A DNA stretch of 64,000 nt from Microbacterium capsulatum (lineage in GTDB: Bacteria; Actinomycetota; Actinomycetes; Actinomycetales; Microbacteriaceae). Position 1 is the stretch's first letter. The number at the start of each line of letters is the position of its first letter. The stretch spans positions 124,001 to 188,000 of the forward strand of contig NZ_JAVFCB010000006.1 in assembly GCF_030865425.1 (NCBI RefSeq). The letters are read 5' to 3'. This document shows, piece by piece, positions 34,472 to 45,019 of this stretch. The position numbers and the translations under genes were made by a program. Under the pieces are notes generated by a model. That model worked only from the letters and a program-made list of their open reading frames with translations. It searched no databases and had not been told where the DNA came from.

Positions 34472-35458
34472 TTAATAATTTACACGATCGGCCGAGATTG
34501 AGGAAGTAGGAATCAAGACATTCCCCTCCGCATGCCAGGGCGTGACGAACTCGCCGGATCCGGCGAGGCGCTCGGCGGTCGCGATGATCGTGTCGCGCAG
34601 GGCCGCCGCGGCTCGGGTCGGCGCCATGTCGGCGCGGTGGGTGAGGCTCACGGTGCGGGTCATCCGCGGCGTGGCCAGCGGCACCGCGCGGAGACCCGGT
34701 CTGCCGAGGGCGACCATCGCGGGCACGATCGCGACACCGACGCCCCGCTCGACGAAGCGCAGCACGGTGTCCATCTCCGGCCCCTCCACGACCACCTCGG
34801 CGGCGAGCCCGGCGGCGGCGAACGCCGCGTCGGTCGCCGCGCGCAGCTCGTAACTGCGCGGGAACGCGATGAGCGGCAGGTCGGCGACCGCGGCGAGCGC
34901 GATCGCCCGGCCGGAGCAGATCGCGGGCCGCTCGGCCGAGGAGATCACGACGAGATCCTCGGTGAGCAGGGGGGTGCGGGTGAGACTCACGGGGGAGGCC
35001 GCGGCGGCATCCGAGGAGGCGAGCAGGGCGAGATCCAGCCCGCCCTCGGCGAGCGCCGCGACCAGCCGCCGGGATCCGCGTTCGGTGATCTCCAGCTCGA
35101 TGCCGGGGTGCGCCTCGCGGAACGCGCTCACGACGTCGGAGACGATGCTCGCGCACAGCGACGGCGGCGCCCCCAGGCGCACCCGTCCGCGGCTGAGCCC
35201 GGCGATCTCGGCCATCTCCCGACGCACGGATGCGGCATCGGCGAGCATCCGCCGGGCGTACGGCAGCAGCAGCTCCCCCGCGGCGGTGAGCGAGATGTTG
35301 CCGCGGGCGCGGTGGAACAGGTCGGAGCCGAGCTCGCGCTCGAGCGTCGAGATCTGCCGGCTCAACGACGGCTGCGCGAGATGCAGCTCCTCCGCGGCAC
35401 GCGTGAAGTTGCCGAGACGGGCGATCTCGACGAATCCGCGCAGCTGCTCGAGGTTCAT
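34472..35458 (-). CDS. LysR-family transcriptional regulator
   Basis: A 328-residue LysR regulator starting MNLEQLRGFVEIARLGNFTR with the helix-turn-helix continuing through AAEELHLAQPSLSRQISTLE; the C-terminal part is the usual two-lobed effector domain. The ATG at 35458 is chosen over one six bases upstream because TACCCT lies exactly six bases before it, fitting a leaderless start. It is divergent from the GntR gene and one base upstream of the sugar kinase start. What it controls is not clear; divergent gntR or the downstream kinase-etherase pair are candidates. Confidence 0.92.
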   Translation of the reverse strand: MNLEQLRGFVEIARLGNFTRAAEELHLAQPSLSRQISTLERELGSDLFHRARGNISLTAAGELLLPYARRMLADAASVRREMAEIAGLSRGRVRLGAPPSLCASIVSDVVSAFREAHPGIELEITERGSRRLVAALAEGGLDLALLASSDAAAASPVSLTRTPLLTEDLVVISSAERPAICSGRAIALAAVADLPLIAFPRSYELRAATDAAFAAAGLAAEVVVEGPEMDTVLRFVERGVGVAIVPAMVALGRPGLRAVPLATPRMTRTVSLTHRADMAPTRAAAALRDTIIATAERLAGSGEFVTPWHAEGNVLIPTSSISADRVNY

Positions 35459-35584
35459 GGCCATAGGGTACGTCTATTCAGATGATCTCGACGATGCCGT
35501 GGCGTCATCGTCGGCGGATTCCTAGCCGATATCGCGCGGGCACCCGACGGCCGCGCGTGCACCCGCGCTGCGACGCCCGCCGGA

Positions 35585-35614
35585 TACACTCTGTGCAGAC
35601 CTGGGGTTACCAAG
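35585..35614 (+). promoter_or_regulatory. Candidate gntR promoter and operator half
   Basis: TACACT (35585-35590) fits a -10 box. GGTTACCAAG (35605-35614), just downstream of the expected start point, shares ACCAA with the palindrome at 36327-36336. It could be an autoregulatory site. No clear -35 was found. Confidence 0.3.
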
Positions 35615-35631
35615 GGGATAGCGAGGTTGGC

Positions 35632-36324
35632 ATGCCAGAGGCAGCGGAGGGGCAGCACGCCCCGGTGGACGCCGACCAGGACACCGCTCTCGACGTCCTC
35701 GCCTACGAGTGGATCCGGGACAGGATCATCGACGGCACCATGCTGCACGGCAGCCGCGTGCGCGAACGCGACATCGCCGCGCAGCTCAACGTCTCGCGCA
35801 ACCCGATCCGCGAGGCCCTGCCCCGACTCGAGGCCGAGGGCTACATCCGCACCCTGCACCGCCGCGGTGCCGTGGTCACCCCGATGCGGATGCAGGAGGT
35901 CGCCGAGCTGTTCACGGTGCGCTCGGTCCTCGAGCCCCTCACGGCGCGCGAAGCGGCGATGCGCTGCGCCGAGGGCGCCTCGCCGGCGCGGCTGCTGGAG
36001 AGCCTCGAGGCCGAGGAGCGCGCGATGCGCTCGGGCGACGCACGCACCGTCGCCAACGCGACCGCGGACTTCCACGACGAGATCGTCGAGCTCAGCGGCA
36101 ACGTGCTGCTGCAGCAGATCATGATGCCGATCCGCGGGCGGGTGAAGCGGTTCTTCAACATCATCACCCAGGAGGGCAGCGACAACACGCACTCCGAGCA
36201 CAGCACGTTGTGCAAGGCCATCGTGCAGGGCCACGTCGACTGGGCGGGCTCTCTGGCGGCGGCCCATCTCGAACACGGTCGGCTGAGTTCGCTCGCGGTT
36301 GTGGAGAGCCTGTTCGAGCGCTAA
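35632..36324 (+). CDS. GntR-family (FCD-type) transcriptional regulator
   Basis: A 230-residue regulator with a GntR winged helix (RVRERDIAAQLNVSRNPIRE, then ALPRLEAEGYI) in the first third and an all-helical FCD effector domain after residue 95 (LFTVRSVLEPLTAREAA; HDEIVELSGNVLL holds a metal-binding His). The ATG at 35632 follows GAGG; an upstream in-frame ATG at 35482 overlaps the promoter and is rejected. It ends three bases before a perfect TGGTATACCA palindrome in front of the MFS gene, so it probably represses that exporter. Confidence 0.92.
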   Translation: MPEAAEGQHAPVDADQDTALDVLAYEWIRDRIIDGTMLHGSRVRERDIAAQLNVSRNPIREALPRLEAEGYIRTLHRRGAVVTPMRMQEVAELFTVRSVLEPLTAREAAMRCAEGASPARLLESLEAEERAMRSGDARTVANATADFHDEIVELSGNVLLQQIMMPIRGRVKRFFNIITQEGSDNTHSEHSTLCKAIVQGHVDWAGSLAAAHLEHGRLSSLAVVESLFER

Positions 36325-36326
36325 GA

Positions 36327-36336
36327 TGGTATACCA
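36327..36336. promoter_or_regulatory. GntR/FCD-type operator palindrome TGGTATACCA
   Basis: A perfect 10-base palindrome of the type bound by FCD regulators such as UxuR/ExuR lies directly after gntR and 65 bases before the MFS start codon. Confidence 0.6.
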
Positions 36337-36401
36337 AAAGTAGCTTTCGGCGATCAGGGCCCGCACCTCCGCACCCGCGTGCGAAGGAGGACCGGAGACA
36401 G

Positions 36402-37700
36402 ATGACCGCCGAGAACGTCGACCCGAGCCCGCCCACCCCGGGAGTCCGGCTGTCCGCAGCCCTGCTGCGCCCCTTCAGCTCCCTGCACGGCAACCGCGAC
36501 TTCTCCGCCCTCCTCGTCTCCAACGTCCTGTTCTTCGGCGGCGTGTGGACGCTCTCGTTCGTTCTCGGCTGGATGGTGTTCGCGCAGACCGGATCCGAGG
36601 TCCTCGTCGCCGTGTTCACGACCGTGCGCCTGCTGCCGCTCCTGCTCGGGCCCGTCGCCGGGGCGATCACCGACCGGATGGATCGCCGACGGCTGCTCGT
36701 GATCGCCTGCATCATGGCGGCGGTCGCGGTCGTCGTGGTGGCCGCGCTGGCCACGGCCGGTCTGGCGTCGTTCTGGGTGCTCACCGCCGCCGGGCTGCTG
36801 CTGGGGCTCGCGCACTCCCCCTCGCAGCCGGCCCGTGCCGCTCTCGTCGCCGAGCGCGTGCCCGCCGAGCACCTGAGCAACGCCAACGCGCTCAACGCGC
36901 TCACCTTCAGCGTCACGCTGATGATCGGCCCCGCGATCGGCGGGGTCGCGGTGAGCACCCTGGGAGCACCCGCGGCGCTGTGGCTGTGCGTGGCCTGGTT
37001 CCTGGGCTCGCTGATCGCGCTGCGCTGGACCCGCGGCGGGTACACCCCGCCTGAGGAGCCGCACGGCTCGATCTGGCGGATGCTGTGGGACGGCTTCCAC
37101 GCGATCGTGCGGCTGCGCGTCGTGCTCGCCGTGCTGCTCGTGACGATCGCCACGAACGCCCTGGTCTGGACGATCCTGCAGGGCTTCATGCCGGTGTTCG
37201 CCCGGGAGCAGGGCCTGGATGCGGCGGGGCTCGGCCTGCTGCTGACCGTCTACGGCCTGGGCGGGATCGTCGGTTCCTTCACGATCGCCGCGCTCGGCGA
37301 CATCCGCTGGAAGGGCGCGGTCTTCGTCATCGGCACCGCGACGATGGCCTTCTTCTGGATCCTGTTCGCCGTGCTCCATCCGCCGGTGCTCTCCGCCGTC
37401 GCGTTCACGATCGCCGGGCTGATCTCCGCGACCTTCGGCGTGATGCAGACCACCCTCATGCTGTCCGCGACCCCGCCGGAGCTGCAGGGCCGCGCGATGG
37501 GCCTGCAGGAGCTCGCGATAGGCGCGCAGCCGATCTCGGCGATGGTGATCGGCGTGGTCGCGCAGCTCATCGGGATCTCACTGACGACGGTGATCAGCGC
37601 GTCCCTGGAGATCGTCCTGCTCATCGTGATCGCCGTCGCGGTGCCGGCGCTGATGCGCTACCACGGCACGGCGCCCGAGGACGCCGTGCCGCGGCGGTGA
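36402..37700 (+). CDS. Major facilitator superfamily transporter (MFS_3-like)
   Basis: A 432-residue transporter with about 12 hydrophobic segments. The MFS A-motif equivalent is GAITDRMDRRRLLV between TM2 and TM3, then SQPARAALVAERVPAEHLSN and later GLGGIVGSFTIAALGDIR at the B-half equivalent. It fits the enterobactin-exporter-like/MFS_3 group. GAAGGAGG lies at 36383-36390, 11 bases before the ATG. The GntR regulator gene ends 77 bases upstream, with a palindromic operator between. It is probably an exporter of a small molecule or drug. Confidence 0.88.
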   Translation: MTAENVDPSPPTPGVRLSAALLRPFSSLHGNRDFSALLVSNVLFFGGVWTLSFVLGWMVFAQTGSEVLVAVFTTVRLLPLLLGPVAGAITDRMDRRRLLVIACIMAAVAVVVVAALATAGLASFWVLTAAGLLLGLAHSPSQPARAALVAERVPAEHLSNANALNALTFSVTLMIGPAIGGVAVSTLGAPAALWLCVAWFLGSLIALRWTRGGYTPPEEPHGSIWRMLWDGFHAIVRLRVVLAVLLVTIATNALVWTILQGFMPVFAREQGLDAAGLGLLLTVYGLGGIVGSFTIAALGDIRWKGAVFVIGTATMAFFWILFAVLHPPVLSAVAFTIAGLISATFGVMQTTLMLSATPPELQGRAMGLQELAIGAQPISAMVIGVVAQLIGISLTTVISASLEIVLLIVIAVAVPALMRYHGTAPEDAVPRR

Positions 37701-37713
37701 GCGCGCCGGACCG

Positions 37714-38610
37714 CTACTTGAGCCCCGACCGGACGAAGGCGTCCACGACGTAGCGCTGCAGGAACACGTAGATCAGCAGCACCGGCACGCAGGCGAGGCC
37801 GGCGGCGGCCATCGTCGCGCCCCAGTTGTTGCCCTCCGCCGTGAGGAAGCTGCGCACGCCGACCTGGATCAGCGCGTCGCCCTGCCGCATGATCAGCGAC
37901 GGCCACAGGTACTCGTTCCACGCCGAGATGAACGCCATGATGCCGAGAGCGGCGAGCGCCGGCTTCATGTTCGGCACGACGACGGTCCACAGCGTCGACC
38001 AGCTCGAGCGGCCGTCCAGCTGCGACGCCTCGAGCAGCTCCCGGGGGAACGCCCGCATGTGCTGCACCATCAGCAGCACCGCGAACGCGCCCGCGAGCTG
38101 CGGGACGACCACGCCGCCGACCGTGCCGAGCAGCCCCATCTGCGAGACGAGCACGTAGTTCGGGATCATCGTCACCTGGAACGGCACGAGCCAGGATCCG
38201 ATGAACAGGAACATCAGGAGCTTCCGTCCGGCGAACTCCCACATCGCGAACCCGTACGCGGCGAGCACGGCGATCAGCAGCTGGGCGCCCGCGAGCAGGA
38301 CCGACATCCCGAACGTGTTCAGCAGCATGCTGCCGATCGGGATCGTCTTCCACACGTAGGCGAAGTTGTCGAAGCTGATCGGCCACGGCAGCAGCGACTG
38401 GTCCAGCGCGTGGTCCGGCGAACGCAGCGCGGTCGCGAACATCCAGTACACGGGGAACATGCTGAACAGCGCCAGCAGGGCGAGGACCACGTGCCCGACG
38501 ATCACGCCGCCGCGGCGACGCGATCCGACCGCGAGATCCTCGGACTTCGACTGCACGCGGTTCACGGAGCCGGAGACGGCGGCCGGGGCGGCGACGGTCA
38601 CGAAGGCCAT
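37714..38610 (-). CDS. Ugp/Mal-type ABC permease (UgpE/MalG-like)
   Basis: A 298-residue carbohydrate-type permease with six hydrophobic segments and a hydrophilic N-terminus. The EAA loop is ELLEASQLDGRSSWSTLWTV (about residues 193-212), the MalG/UgpE form. Its partner is the gene just upstream, 10 bases away. It is the last gene of a leftward operon whose order is ATPase, binding protein, phosphatase, phosphoesterase, permease, permease. The import substrate is likely a sugar, a polyol or a phosphorylated glycerol. Confidence 0.92.
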   Translation of the reverse strand: MAFVTVAAPAAVSGSVNRVQSKSEDLAVGSRRRGGVIVGHVVLALLALFSMFPVYWMFATALRSPDHALDQSLLPWPISFDNFAYVWKTIPIGSMLLNTFGMSVLLAGAQLLIAVLAAYGFAMWEFAGRKLLMFLFIGSWLVPFQVTMIPNYVLVSQMGLLGTVGGVVVPQLAGAFAVLLMVQHMRAFPRELLEASQLDGRSSWSTLWTVVVPNMKPALAALGIMAFISAWNEYLWPSLIMRQGDALIQVGVRSFLTAEGNNWGATMAAAGLACVPVLLIYVFLQRYVVDAFVRSGLK

Positions 38611-38620
38611 GTCACACCTC

Positions 38621-39577
38621 TCAGTTGTCGTAGAAGCTCAGGCGATCCTGCAGCTCCAGGAAGAGCAGCGCGATCACCCCGAACCCGAGGAAGAAGATCA
38701 CTCCGGCGGCCGACGAGGTGCCGGCGTCGAAGTTCTGGAAACCGAACTGGTACAGCAGGTAGTAGATGTTCGTCGTGGCGTTCGTCGGCCCGCCCTGGGT
38801 GAGCAGGTCGATGATCGGGTACGTCCACTGCGCCGAGAGCAGGATCGTCATGAGCGCGAGGAAGACGATCGTCGGCGACAGCAGCGGCATCGTGATCGTG
38901 CGGAGGATCCGGCCGAAGCCGGCGCCGTCGAGCGCCGCCGCCTGACCGTACTCCGGGCTGATCCCGGCGAAGCCCGCCGCGACCACCAGCACACCGAAGC
39001 CGAGCATCTGCCAGCCGACGATCACGATGACCGCCCAGATCGCGAACGCCGGGTCGCGGAACACGTTCGACAGGTGCACGCCGAACTGCGCCAGCACCAC
39101 CGAGAACGCGCCCTGATCGGCGAACAGCCAGCGCCACACGGCACTCGTGGCCACCGGGGTGATCAGGAACGGCACGAAGATCAGCGCCTGGTAGAACGTG
39201 CGCGCCCGGCCCTGCACCTGCCGTGACATCAGCGCGACGAGGATCGGCAGCACGAGCGAGAACACCAGGAACGCGCCGATGTAGACGACCGTGTTGAGGA
39301 TCGCGGTGTGCAGCTCGGGCAGCTGCACGACGTCGACGTAGTTCTTCACCCCGACGAACGTCTTCGGGCTGGTCGGCAGCAGGTTCCACTCGAAGAACGA
39401 CAGCAGGAAGGTCTGCACGAGCGGGCTGTACGTCCACACCAGCAGGAACGCGACGCCGGGCAGGACGTAGAGGTAGGGCACGAGCGTCCGGGGACGGAGG
39501 CCGCGCCGCGCGCGCGGAGCGGCCTCCGTCCCCGCCGCCGCGGCCGTGGCCGCGGGGGCGGTGACTGCGACGAACAC
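38621..39577 (-). CDS. Ugp/Mal-type ABC permease (UgpA/MalF-like)
   Basis: A 318-residue permease, longer at the N-terminus than UgpE, starting at a GTG. It shows the UgpA/LacF pattern VPYLYVLPGVAFLLVWTYSP and the EAA loop YGQAAALDGAGFGRILRTIT. With the UgpE-like partner it forms the channel of the importer. The GTG lies only two bases after the phosphoesterase stop, so it is coupled to that gene. Confidence 0.92.
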   Translation of the reverse strand: MFVAVTAPAATAAAAGTEAAPRARRGLRPRTLVPYLYVLPGVAFLLVWTYSPLVQTFLLSFFEWNLLPTSPKTFVGVKNYVDVVQLPELHTAILNTVVYIGAFLVFSLVLPILVALMSRQVQGRARTFYQALIFVPFLITPVATSAVWRWLFADQGAFSVVLAQFGVHLSNVFRDPAFAIWAVIVIVGWQMLGFGVLVVAAGFAGISPEYGQAAALDGAGFGRILRTITMPLLSPTIVFLALMTILLSAQWTYPIIDLLTQGGPTNATTNIYYLLYQFGFQNFDAGTSSAAGVIFFLGFGVIALLFLELQDRLSFYDN

Positions 39578-39579
39578 GA

Positions 39580-40485
39580 CTACGCCCGCATCGAGGCGTC
39601 GGCCGCCTCGAGCCGCTGCTGCGCGCTCATCGCGAGGTAGCCGGCGAGCATCTCCGGCGTCATCTCGTACGTGGTCGGGTACTGGCCGAGCGGCACGATC
39701 GAGTGCAGCACCCGGTCGCCGTAGACGTGCACGAGGTTGTACGACTGGCCGCCGTCCTGCCCGCGCGCGGCAGGGTAGACGACGTTCAGGTCCTGCGTGT
39801 AGCAGGTGGCCGACGCGACCGACACGGGCACGCCCGCGAACATGCTGTGCGTCGAGTAGTGCAGGTGACCGCCGAGGATCCCGCGCACGTCGGTGCCGCG
39901 GATCACCTCGGCCAGGCGCTCCTGATCCTGCAGCTCGACGAGCGCGAGCAGACCGAGCGGGCTCGGCACGGGCGGGTGGTGCAGCGCGATGAGCGTGCCG
40001 TCGGGCGCGGGAGTGGCGAGCTCGGCGGCGAGCCAGGCGAGCTGCTCCTCGCTGATCTCGCCGTGGTGGTGGCCGGGGACCGTCGAGTCGAGGGCGATGA
40101 TCCGCAGGCCGTTCACGTCGAACACCCGGTCCACGGGCGCGGTGTCGTCCATCTCCTGGTCGAGCAGGCCGCGGCGGAACGCGACGCGCTCGTCGTGGTT
40201 GCCCATCACCCAGATCACCTGGGCGCCAAGGCGCTCGGCGGCGGGCTCGACGAGCTCGCGGAGCCGGCGGTAGGCGTCGGGGCGGCCGGTGTCGGCCAGG
40301 TCGCCGGTGAACACGATCGCCTCGGGGCGGGCGTTCACGCGCTCGAGGCCCTCGAACAGCTCGGCGAGGTTCTTGTCGGGGTCGACCCGGTCGTACAGCA
40401 GGGCGCTGTCGGCCACGAAGTGCGTGTCGGAGATGTGCAGGATGAAGTGCTCGGGGGCGGGGAACTGCCCGGGGTAGTCGGTCAT
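39580..40485 (-). CDS. CpdA-like metallophosphoesterase 1
   Basis: A 301-residue calcineurin-fold phosphoesterase. Metal ligands are visible in [33 protein letters not shown] and [10 protein letters not shown], the full CpdA/Icc set. The enzyme should cleave a phosphodiester or monoester. It is embedded in the importer operon between the tyrosine-phosphatase-like gene and the permease genes, suggesting that it acts on the imported compound, for example a glycerophosphodiester. AAAGGA lies upstream of the ATG. No signal peptide is seen. Confidence 0.92.
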   Translation of the reverse strand: MTDYPGQFPAPEHFILHISDTHFVADSALLYDRVDPDKNLAELFEGLERVNARPEAIVFTGDLADTGRPDAYRRLRELVEPAAERLGAQVIWVMGNHDERVAFRRGLLDQEMDDTAPVDRVFDVNGLRIIALDSTVPGHHHGEISEEQLAWLAAELATPAPDGTLIALHHPPVPSPLGLLALVELQDQERLAEVIRGTDVRGILGGHLHYSTHSMFAGVPVSVASATCYTQDLNVVYPAARGQDGGQSYNLVHVYGDRVLHSIVPLGQYPTTYEMTPEMLAGYLAMSAQQRLEAADASMRA

Positions 40486-40505
40486 GGAAGGTCCTTTCGG
40501 GGTTG

Positions 40506-41264
40506 TCAGCGGACCAGCGCCGCGGTCAGGCGGTCGAGCTCGTCCTCGGTCATGCCGTGGGCGGCGAGGTAGGCGCGCACGGACCCGTGCTCGCGGTCGA
40601 CGCGCTCCAGCAGCGCCGCCAGCACCGGAGCCGGGCTCGCGGTGACGAGCTCCACGACCTCGGGGGTGAGCTCGGCGCCGCTGTCGCGGAAGCCGGCCAG
40701 CATCGCGTCGGCCCACTCCCCCTGCAGGTTCGCCGCGGTCTGGGCGTAGTCGGCCACGACCTCGTCGCGGTCGACGCCGGCGGCGCTCAAGGCGAACGCC
40801 ACCACGAGCCCGGTGCGGTCCTTGCCCGCGGTACAGTGCACGAGCACCGCCTCGTCGTCGCCGGCCAGGGCGATCACCCGGATCGCGTCGGCCAGGTTCG
40901 CGCCGCGCTCGTCGACCATGTGGTCGTAGATCGGGGCGAGCCCGACCTGCAGGCCGGCCCGCGACGCCGGGGCCGCGTCGTCGAACACGGGCAGGTGGTG
41001 CACCTGCACGGCGAGCCCGTCGAGGCTGCTCGGCGCGGTGCGCAGCTCGTCCGCACCGCGCAGATCGACGATGTGGGCGACGCCCAGCTCGCCGAGCAGG
41101 TCGCGGCCCGAGGCGTCCAGCCGGTGCAGCGCATCGGAGCGGAGCAGCTTGCCCCACCGCGAGGTGCGGGTCCCGGCGCGGTAGCCGCCGGTGTCGCGCA
41201 GGTTGTAGACGCCCGGTGTCTCGTGCCGGCGGTTCGCGGCCGAGGTCGTGGATCCGGGGGTCAC
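40506..41264 (-). CDS. Tyrosine-phosphatase-like enzyme (Y_phosphatase3)
   Basis: A 252-residue dual-specificity/tyrosine phosphatase with the Cys-x5-Arg loop [14 protein letters not shown] and the family's N-terminal [11 protein letters not shown] and upstream [10 protein letters not shown]. The GTG start overlaps the binding-protein stop (GTGA). Homologues dephosphorylate phosphotyrosine, phosphoinositides or small phosphate esters. Its place inside a carbohydrate/glycerol-phosphate importer operon suggests a small imported phosphate ester as substrate rather than protein; this is inference. Confidence 0.9.
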   Translation of the reverse strand: MTPGSTTSAANRRHETPGVYNLRDTGGYRAGTRTSRWGKLLRSDALHRLDASGRDLLGELGVAHIVDLRGADELRTAPSSLDGLAVQVHHLPVFDDAAPASRAGLQVGLAPIYDHMVDERGANLADAIRVIALAGDDEAVLVHCTAGKDRTGLVVAFALSAAGVDRDEVVADYAQTAANLQGEWADAMLAGFRDSGAELTPEVVELVTASPAPVLAALLERVDREHGSVRAYLAAHGMTEDELDRLTAALVR

Positions 41265-42610
41265 TTGATCATCCCCTGGGCGCGCTGGGCGGCGTCCTTC
41301 ATGGTCGCGGACGGGTCCTTGCCGTAGTACACCGAGTTCTCGATCGCGGTGGCGAGCACCTGGTCGATCTGCACGTAGCTGTTGCCCGGGTAGGACACCC
41401 ACGGCTGCAGCGCGTCGAGCTGCTTCAGGTTGGGCTTGACGAGCGGGTTCTGCTCGACCCAGTCGTACAGCGGGCCGCCCTTCTGCGTCATCGAGCTGCG
41501 CAGCGGCAGGTAGCCGATCTTGGTCGAGATGGACTCGTACGCGTGCGAGCTGGTCATCCACTGCATCAGCTCCCAGGCGGCGGCCTGCTTCTTCGGGTCC
41601 TTGGAGAACATCGCGAGGAAGGATCCGGAGTTCGTGGGCACGACGGCCTTGCTGCCGAAGGACGGCAGGGGGCGGGCGTCGAGCGTCCAGTTGCCGGCCT
41701 TCGCGCCGGCCATGAACGCGCCCTGCAGCGCCGAGGTGTTCACGTGGATCGCGGTCTGGCCCTTCGCGAAGGACTCGTACTGCGTCGTGCCGTCCTGGTT
41801 GGCCAGCACGCCCGCCTCGAACATGTCGCGGAACGTCTTGACGGTCGAGACGGCTTCGGCGGATCCGAACCCGATCTTCTTGCGGTCGTCGCTGAGCACC
41901 TGCGCGCCGTTGGAGCGGAACAGGCTCTGCATGCACCAGTTGCCGCCGGTCACCGTGCAGGTGACGCTCACGGACGGCTTGCCGGTGGCGGCGCTGATCT
42001 TCTTGCCCGCGGCCTCGACCGCGTCCCAGGTGGACAGGTCGACCGTGGCCGGGTCCAGGCCCGCCTGGGTGAACATCGCCTTGTTGATCCAGAGCACCGG
42101 GGTGGAGAAGACGTAGGGCAGGCCGTAGGTCGCGCCCTTCCAGTCGGCGAGCACCTTGGCGCGGGGGTTGTACGGGTACTTGCCGCCGAACTCGTCGTCG
42201 AGGGCGGTCTTGCCGACCACCGAGGTGAGGTTCTGCGCGCCGAGAGTGGTGGCCGCGAAGTCGAGCTCGCCGAACGTGATCTGCGCGACGTCGGGGGCGC
42301 CGCCGGCGAGGATCTCCTTCTGCACGCTGCCCGCGGTCGACGAGGAGTCGGACGGCTGGGCCTTGACCGTGATGTTCGGGTGCTCCTTCTGGAACTCGTC
42401 GAGCAGCGTCGTGATCGTGTTCGACCAGATGCCTGCGTTCGACAGGTTGTACGACTCGAACGTGATCGCCACCTTGTCGGACGGCGACAGCGTGGCCATG
42501 CTGCCGGCGACGGGCGTCGTGCTGGCGTTCGCGCTGGCGCAGCCGGCGAGGGCGATCACGGTCAGGGCGGCGAGACCGGCGATGCCGGCGCCGCGGGTGC
42601 GGAGGTTCAT
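41261..42610 (-). CDS. Carbohydrate ABC binding lipoprotein (UgpB-like)
   Basis: A 449-residue extracellular solute-binding protein (SBP_bac_1 type). The N-terminal signal ends in the lipobox ALAGC, so it is a lipoprotein. It shows [20 protein letters not shown] and the domain's [17 protein letters not shown], and ends GYLPLRSSM ... NPLVKPNLK. The family binds sugars, polyols and glycerol phosphates. It is the second gene of the operon and overlaps the phosphatase gene by four bases. Confidence 0.92.
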   Translation of the reverse strand: MNLRTRGAGIAGLAALTVIALAGCASANASTTPVAGSMATLSPSDKVAITFESYNLSNAGIWSNTITTLLDEFQKEHPNITVKAQPSDSSSTAGSVQKEILAGGAPDVAQITFGELDFAATTLGAQNLTSVVGKTALDDEFGGKYPYNPRAKVLADWKGATYGLPYVFSTPVLWINKAMFTQAGLDPATVDLSTWDAVEAAGKKISAATGKPSVSVTCTVTGGNWCMQSLFRSNGAQVLSDDRKKIGFGSAEAVSTVKTFRDMFEAGVLANQDGTTQYESFAKGQTAIHVNTSALQGAFMAGAKAGNWTLDARPLPSFGSKAVVPTNSGSFLAMFSKDPKKQAAAWELMQWMTSSHAYESISTKIGYLPLRSSMTQKGGPLYDWVEQNPLVKPNLKQLDALQPWVSYPGNSYVQIDQVLATAIENSVYYGKDPSATMKDAAQRAQGMIK

Positions 42611-42671
42611 GGGTTCTCTCTCTTGTTCGGGATGCTTCGGGTTCGGGAGGGGGCGGAGGGAGGGGGCGGGG

Positions 42672-43820
<1,149 letters not shown>

Positions 43821-43865
43821 GGGTCGCCTCCTGCAAGCGACCTGTGCAGCGGGACCCTCCCGCGT

Positions 43866-43905
43866 AATTCGCTTACATGAGGAGTTTCAGTGCCGTAAGT
43901 AAATT
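43866..43905. promoter_or_regulatory. Candidate RpiR operator upstream of importer operon
   Basis: AATTCGCTTAC (43866-43876) and GTAAGTAAATT (43895-43905) form inverted arms matching at nine of eleven positions, separated by 18 bases. They lie in the only AT-rich part of the gap between the rpiR stop and the ATPase start. Confidence 0.5.
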
Positions 43906-43921
43906 GCGGGGAAACGCCGGG

Positions 43922-44917
43922 TCAACGGCCGCCGCTGCGAGCGCGAACGTTTCCGCCGTCGGCGTCGCCGCCGTCCGCGTCGTCCGCGTCACCGCCGCCG
44001 TCCGCGTCATCCGGGTCGTCCGCGTCATCCGCGTCATCCGCGTCATCCGCGTGAGTCTCGGCGACGATCCCGACGAGCTCCTCGCGCACCGCCCCCCTGG
44101 CCCGCTCCGCCGCGTCGGACATCCGCTCGGCGACCGCCATCTGCAGCGACGACAGCAGCAGGGTCTGCGCGAGGCCGATCGCGAGCCCGCCCTGATCCCA
44201 GGACTGGAAGCGCGCGCCGGCGACGAGGAGCAGATCGGCGTGCTCGGCGAGCGCGGACCGCGAGAAGCTGGTGACGCCGATCACCGTCGCCCCGGCCTCC
44301 TCGGCCGCGGCGGCGGAGGAGAGCGTGACGCCGTTCGCGCCGCTGGAGCTGACGACGAGGCAGACGTCGCCGGGAGACAGCACGCGCGCGGTGAGCTGCT
44401 GCGCGACGCCGTCGACGGGAGCCTCGCACGGGCGCCCGTTCATCGTGAGCTTGAAGGCGAAGGACTGCGCGGCGGGACCGGATCCCCCCGTTCCCGCGAC
44501 GAGCACGCGCGGAGCGGCGACGATCGCGTCGGCCGCCGCGTCGAAGGCGGCCGGATTCACCGAGGCCAGGGAGGTCTGGATGATCTCGGCGGATCCGTCC
44601 GCGATCATCTGCAGCCAGCCGGAGGTGCCGGTCACCTGGGGACCTGCCGCGCGCGCGGCGGCGCCGAGGTCGCGCACGAGCAGCATGCGCAGATGCTGGA
44701 ACCCCTGGAAGCCGAGCGCCTGGCACGTGCGGCTCACGGTTGCGGCCGACGTGTCGGCGGCGGTGGCCAGGTCGGCGCCGGACATCTCCACGACCTCCTC
44801 GGGCCGCTCCGCGCAGATGCGGGCGACGCGCTGGGCGCTCGGGATGAGCGAGGGCAGCACGGAGAGGATGTGATCGATCGTGCCGCCGATCGGCGGCTCG
44901 GCGATGGGCGCATTCAT
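43922..44917 (-). CDS. RpiR/MurR-family regulator with acidic repeat tail
   Basis: A 331-residue regulator with an N-terminal HTH_6 domain (DLATAADTSAATVSRTCQAL, about residues 50-69) and a SIS sugar-phosphate-binding domain (VLVAGTGGSGPAAQSFAFKL and VCLVVSSSGANGVTL). The last 50 residues are an acidic low-complexity tail of DDA/DADD/DGG units, encoded by short tandem DNA repeats at about 43970-44052. Other family members end near the SIS domain. It is upstream of the importer operon on the same strand and is its likely regulator, with a sugar phosphate as ligand. Confidence 0.9.
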   Translation of the reverse strand: MNAPIAEPPIGGTIDHILSVLPSLIPSAQRVARICAERPEEVVEMSGADLATAADTSAATVSRTCQALGFQGFQHLRMLLVRDLGAAARAAGPQVTGTSGWLQMIADGSAEIIQTSLASVNPAAFDAAADAIVAAPRVLVAGTGGSGPAAQSFAFKLTMNGRPCEAPVDGVAQQLTARVLSPGDVCLVVSSSGANGVTLSSAAAAEEAGATVIGVTSFSRSALAEHADLLLVAGARFQSWDQGGLAIGLAQTLLLSSLQMAVAERMSDAAERARGAVREELVGIVAETHADDADDADDADDPDDADGGGDADDADGGDADGGNVRARSGGR

Positions 44918-44942
44918 GGTTTTCGGTCTATCACGTGTCGAT

Positions 44943-44986
44943 GCCCGTGCCGTGACGCCGCGGTGAACGGGCGCCACGGCACGGGC
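44943..44986 (-). terminator. GC hairpin after metallophosphoesterase 2
   Basis: A perfect 12-base stem, GCCCGTGCCGTG (44943-44954) with its complement at 44975-44986, has a 20-base loop and lies downstream of the second phosphoesterase gene and before the rpiR start. No T-run follows. Confidence 0.55.
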
Positions 44987-45019
44987 GGGCGGATCGGGCG
45001 AGGGGCTTGACCAGGGATC

